Positions 60,279 through 64,000 of a stretch of 64,000 bases of DNA are shown one piece after another. How positions within the stretch are numbered: position 1 is the first letter of the stretch; each line of letters opens with the position of its first letter. Position numbers and translations under genes: made by a program. The notes beneath the pieces were generated by a model. The model had not been told where the DNA came from and ran no database searches. It worked only from the letters and a program-made list of their open reading frames with translations. The stretch comes from Panopea generosa (taxonomy: Eukaryota > Mollusca > Bivalvia > Adapedonta > Hiatellidae): positions 10,070,995 through 10,134,994 of the forward strand of contig CM055905.1 of assembly GCA_029582155.1 (NCBI GenBank), given 5' to 3'.

Positions 60279-61194
60279 CTGTAATAGAAATAAAACAAGT
60301 AATTGAAAACACTGTTACCATGTTGTTTTTTCTTTCCAGCCAAGGAGTTGTGGTGGTCTAGTGGTTAGTTCTAATTTTATTCACATAAGTACATATATTT
60401 AGAATACATTTAACAATGAAGCAATAAAGTCATAAATCTAACACAGTATGTGGAAAGGATACAGAAAAAAGCTTTTTAAGCTTGTGTGAATCTGCTTCCG
60501 TGGCAGTTATTTTACTTTCCATTATAGACTTTATCATATTGTTCCGTACTAATTTCAGTTTGGCAAAATATGCATTGAATAAGAAAACATATCACAATAG
60601 TTTATTTAGAATAGTTCAAGTAATAAAAAAATATATTTATGGAAGAAAAAGAAAGAGACTTCACTGATTTTTTCCTTTATCTGTTCATTCTGATACAGGG
60701 GATAGGTGTTTTGAATGTTCGTGTTTATTTATACTATACAATACATTCAATAGTAACTATTTTAGCATTTTAGGATCATATAGAGACGCGACGACTTCAT
60801 ATTTGTGTATATAAACATAACATCGATGTGATAAAATCAAGGTCTATTCAATTGTGTATGATATTCAAAATGTTTGGTTTATGTAATGTAATTTTGCACT
60901 GCCATGAAAATCGAGTTGTTGTCAGTTAGTGAAAGAGTTTCCTTTCCATACAGAAGGTCGTTTAAGGAGGGTTCATGTGGGTAAGTCAATTTTATTTCGG
61001 TCATCATACTTTGTTTATAATGGCGAAATAGTCTGCAACTAATTAATCATGATATGTATTCTCAATTTCAACACAAAGGAAATTTGGAGTTCCTACTATG
61101 TTTTTATTAAATAAATGTTGATTCAGACTACTGCAGTTAATATGGAGTCGTGAATGGTATATTTGGGCAGTTGGTTACCTACATAATAGTGATT

Positions 61195-61445
61195 GGGAAT
61201 GGCTAGCATGCTTGCTCCAAGACCTAGACCATGTTCGATTCACGTTGGGACCCCCTCTTGAGTTTTCAAACGCACTCGGAGTGACTCCCATGGTACCTTA
61301 TTCTAGCAATGTTCTGTGAAAGTATGTAATCTTTTGGAGGGGATTTAAAACAGTCTTTCCCATGTGCAGGAAGAGCCATACGCAGTGCATGTAAAAGATC
61401 TAAATGAACTTCTATATTAATCAAGGATTCAAATGCTCGTAAACC
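61195..61445 (+). repeat. tRNA-derived SINE (family E)
   Basis: GCTAGCATGCTTGCTCCAAG, TGTTCGATTCACGTTGG (B box), GGGGATTTAAAACAGTCT and AATGAACTTCTATATTAATC in the same order as 16095-16320. Confidence 0.65.
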
Positions 61446-61679
61446 TCCTTCAAAAGAGGTTTCCTATAATATAAGTTTATGATTGTTGGAAGCAGAGGAA
61501 GACAAAAAAGGTGGCTTATATTATTACATTTATTTTAAACCAATTGCAAAATTATGCTCTCTAGCCATCGGGTGCTTTCCTGGTTTCATCTAGGTCAGAA
61601 TAATATCACAAAGAAAATTATGATTGATGCACAGGATACTATTGCAAAGTAACTGTAACAGGACGAGAAAAATATGCAG

Positions 61680-61748
61680 CCAGGCTGTGACTCAAACCAG
61701 GGATCCTTCACTTACAAGGCAAATGCTCTACCGACTGAGCTAACAGAT
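61680..61748 (-). repeat. tRNA-Thr-like relic
   Basis: Minus strand reads GTTAGCTCAGTCGGTAGAGC, then TTGCCTTGTAAGTGAAGG (TGT anticodon position) and CTGGTTTGAGTCACAG. The acceptor stem does not pair and the T stem is mismatched, so it is a degraded or SINE-borne tRNA sequence. Confidence 0.45.
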
Positions 61749-63109
61749 CGCTTACATACATTTCTCTCCCAGTAGGTTACATACAAACTTTGACATAACA
61801 ACAGAGATTTTGTGAATTGCTAACATGAAATAAACGTATTGACAACATTACACAAAAATAACCTACCAAACAATAGGATTTCTCAGATATAACTTTTTCT
61901 ATGCCGCCCTGCCCTTTTCTTATACAGCCACGCTTAAAGGGATTATATTGGCATATTACCATCAATTCCGTGTCCTAAATACACTTGCCCAGCATGAATA
62001 TACACTTATAACTTAGAGATACATGCGTCTAAAGTGTCTAATTGCATAACCTCTTTATTACAAACATCGGGTTTCTGAAGCCACGTTTTTGTTTTTGTTT
62101 ACATTTGCCATTTTCAACTAACCGCTTTCTGGTTTCAGATCAATCATCGGATAACATTGTGAAGACTCATTCTCGATCTCATTTTCAAGACTTTGTTCGG
62201 GAAGTTTATGGAGTTCAATGTAAACATTGCGCAATACTTTATTGCGGGACGTATTAAAGTTTTGGCCAATATTCAATTACTGTTAATTTGATAACTTTCA
62301 AGTTAATAAAGGTTATACGTCAATACATAAGTATTATTTTGTGCACACTACAAAAAGGACAAGTGCGTTTGTGTTACTTGCCAATATAATCTCTTTAAAT
62401 AATTACCGTCCCACAGTGCCCTTTTTAATTAACAATGATAGACACCGCTGTGAAAAATAAACGGTACCTCCCCGCTGTATTCCTTTATTGGCTAATCAGA
62501 CCGTAGACACTACACGCGTCGTTAGGTAATTTCCAATATGTATATACACTCGATTAACACATGGTTCCCGCTTTTAGTGCATTATCATATTATTTCTTTC
62601 ATATAACACGGAACCATTAGAATGGTTCTCATTTCAAGCTATCCAATTATAACAAACTAGGAAGCCAGCGACACACACACACACGCACCATGTGCGATTG
62701 TTTTGATAAGCAACTGAAGGTGTTGACAATGGTTTTTTTCACAAGATTTAAAAAGGTGTCGGCATTACCTTTCAATTGATTCATTAACCTCCCAATCACA
62801 TGAAGTTTATGTATGCAATAAATCGGAACGAAACACTTAATTAAGTGTGTCACGACCATTTCTCGGATCAAGACAACTAGAAATAGATCGCAGTGTATAG
62901 TAATGGCTTTATGCAAGTAAGCAAAACAATGAAATCGTAAAGGGTTTTCTCAGCATCTTAATTCAACAAAGCAAGAATAAAATCCCCACTTAAAATGGTT
63001 AATTTTGTACATAAATTAACACCCGGATGTTGTCTACCGTATTTTAACAAATTTGAGAAACCCGGTCTAAAAGTCAGCGCCTTCAAAAGCGGTCCCATTT
63101 ATTATTGAT

Positions 63110-63235
63110 GTTTAAGACTTAACATGTATTATTAATAATGCTACTACAATATCATCAAGGAACTATAATATATCCTTCTATAGTTCCTTGATATCATGTA
63201 TTATTAATACATGATATTGTAGTAGTCTTATTTAA
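63110..63235. mobile_element. palindromic element with rearranged arms
   Basis: CTACTACAATATCAT and ATGATATTGTAGTAG are exact inverted copies. CAAGGAACTATA and TATAGTTCCTTG pair around the centre, and ATGTATTATTAATA appears in both arms at different positions. Flanks share TAAGACT and AGTCTTA. Confidence 0.6.
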
Positions 63236-63559
63236 GATGATTTATACATTTACCAAAACATACATGTATCATACTTGTTATTTGTGCTGAAAATGGTACT
63301 CAACACAACATGCAATAAAGTAATGCCCTTTTTTTTATATTTTGTATGCGCCAAAAAATGCCCTTTTCAATTGGTACCCTATTCTTTTTCAATCCTGGGG
63401 GAAACACTATAACTTTAGAAAAATTGAAATCAACAGCATGCAGGAGATTTTATGACACCAGCGAGAGAATTCCTCCTCTTTCTGGTCTCCACACACAAGC
63501 AGTTGTATTAAGAAAATTGAGGCTGTCAAGAGATGAACTGTTTGTTGGACGATGAGCAA

Positions 63560-63820
63560 CTATATCGGCACTTCCAGTTTCACAGATATGCTAACCATTC
63601 TAAATTGGAGACACCTTGACACATGGTATGATACCCCAACCCATCACATTATACAGATATTGGACCGACGTGACCTAGATCTCTCCTCTTAATGTTGATT
63701 CCAAATCGAAGAATCTTCCAGTACCATTTCTTCGGTGACCAGGGATATATCCCACAACCTTCCATATGTGAGGTAAATGCTCTACCACTAGACCACCACT
63801 GTGGTTGGCCAGGAAGAACA
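63560..63820 (-). repeat. tRNA-derived repeat
   Basis: Minus-strand GTGGTCTAGTGGTAGAGCAT with GTGGGATATATCCC near the B-box position. Body has CCCATCACATTATACAGATA, similar to 6470-6690. Confidence 0.5.
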
Positions 63821-64000
63821 TGCATCTCCACAGAAACCTCTGCTTTTATTACATTTTGTTGTCTAGTTTTTATTAAACCTTGTGCTTTGTACAGGCTATT
63901 TTGGCAAGCTATTTTTAACACCCTACGCAGTGTTTTTTTCCAGCCATTTTTATAGCCGTTATTTGGTCATATTCCCAATCGCAATTAGTGGGGTTTTTTC

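Larger units (their letters stand above)
60279..64000. other. upstream of first recognised UBR4 exon: first intron and possibly promoter
   Basis: No UBR4 initiator exon could be placed. Contents: a SINE (61195), a tRNA-Thr-like relic (61680), a palindromic element (63110) and a tRNA-like repeat (63560). Around 62450-62560 the base composition is more balanced, with ATTGGCTAATCAG (inverted CCAAT) and ACACGCGTCG; a promoter there is only a guess. Confidence 0.4.

Noticed and set aside
60480..60570. Candidate N-terminal UBR4 exon (minus-strand KLVRNNMIKSIMES)
   Set aside because: It superficially resembles the LPQLVASVIESE region, but the available donor gives the wrong phase for joining e1 and upstream sequence shows nothing alike.
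61680..61748. tRNA-Thr gene
   Set aside because: The acceptor stem does not pair and the T stem is mismatched; treated as a relic.
62647..62916. Minus-strand ORF of 89 codons
   Set aside because: No recognisable family, no splice continuity with UBR4, and it includes an AC simple repeat.

Overview
The window is animal genomic DNA: AT-rich, with short exons separated by repeat-filled introns. It lies entirely within, or just upstream of, one very large gene on the minus strand, the orthologue of UBR4 (p600; purity of essence in Drosophila), a giant N-degron E3 ubiquitin ligase. I placed 44 coding exons between 60278 and 308. Their phases join without a break into 6,196 nt, about 2,065 codons. 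Transcription runs from high to low coordinates. The first exon found starts a few dozen residues after the expected N-terminus. The last ends inside the beta-propeller that follows the UBR zinc box. The initiator exon and the C-terminal half, with its ubiquitin-transfer module, are outside the window or not recognised.

The organism is probably a mollusc, most likely a bivalve (inference). The protein is clearly metazoan. The introns carry interspersed repeats of a kind I associate with bivalve genomes: a family opening with AGAGGCCCAAGAGGGCCTG and one opening with CTAGAGCTATCACTGAAGG, plus many tRNA-derived SINE copies and short inverted-repeat elements.

Layout by coordinate. 0.3-3.0 kb: beta-propeller exons. 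4.2-10.1 kb: UBR-box region, with an acidic linker, an 83-bp tandem array beside a splice donor, and a piggyBac-like element at 3.4 kb. 10.6-13.0 kb: a large composite repeat with another element nested in it. 13-25.9 kb: alpha-helical repeat exons, interrupted by a 36-bp minisatellite at 19.9-21.1 kb. 26.4-28.2 kb: a complete non-autonomous Harbinger-like transposon sitting inside a SINE. 28.8-34.4 kb: a 5.6-kb minisatellite of 63-bp units. 35-45 kb: more helical-repeat exons, a second (right-truncated) Harbinger-like copy, and an 870-bp hAT-like element with an exact 8-bp target duplication. 45.4-49.6 kb: a composite repeat split by a truncated L1/Tx1-type LINE with a 19-bp target duplication. 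50.7-60.3 kb: N-terminal exons and an internally deleted mariner. 60.3-64 kb: no exon recognised.

No second gene, functional tRNA, rRNA or CRISPR was found, and nothing looks like a new multi-gene system. The most unusual content is structural: a coding-length-compatible 63-bp minisatellite, nested datable transposon insertions, and a tandem array whose units resemble the neighbouring splice-donor region.
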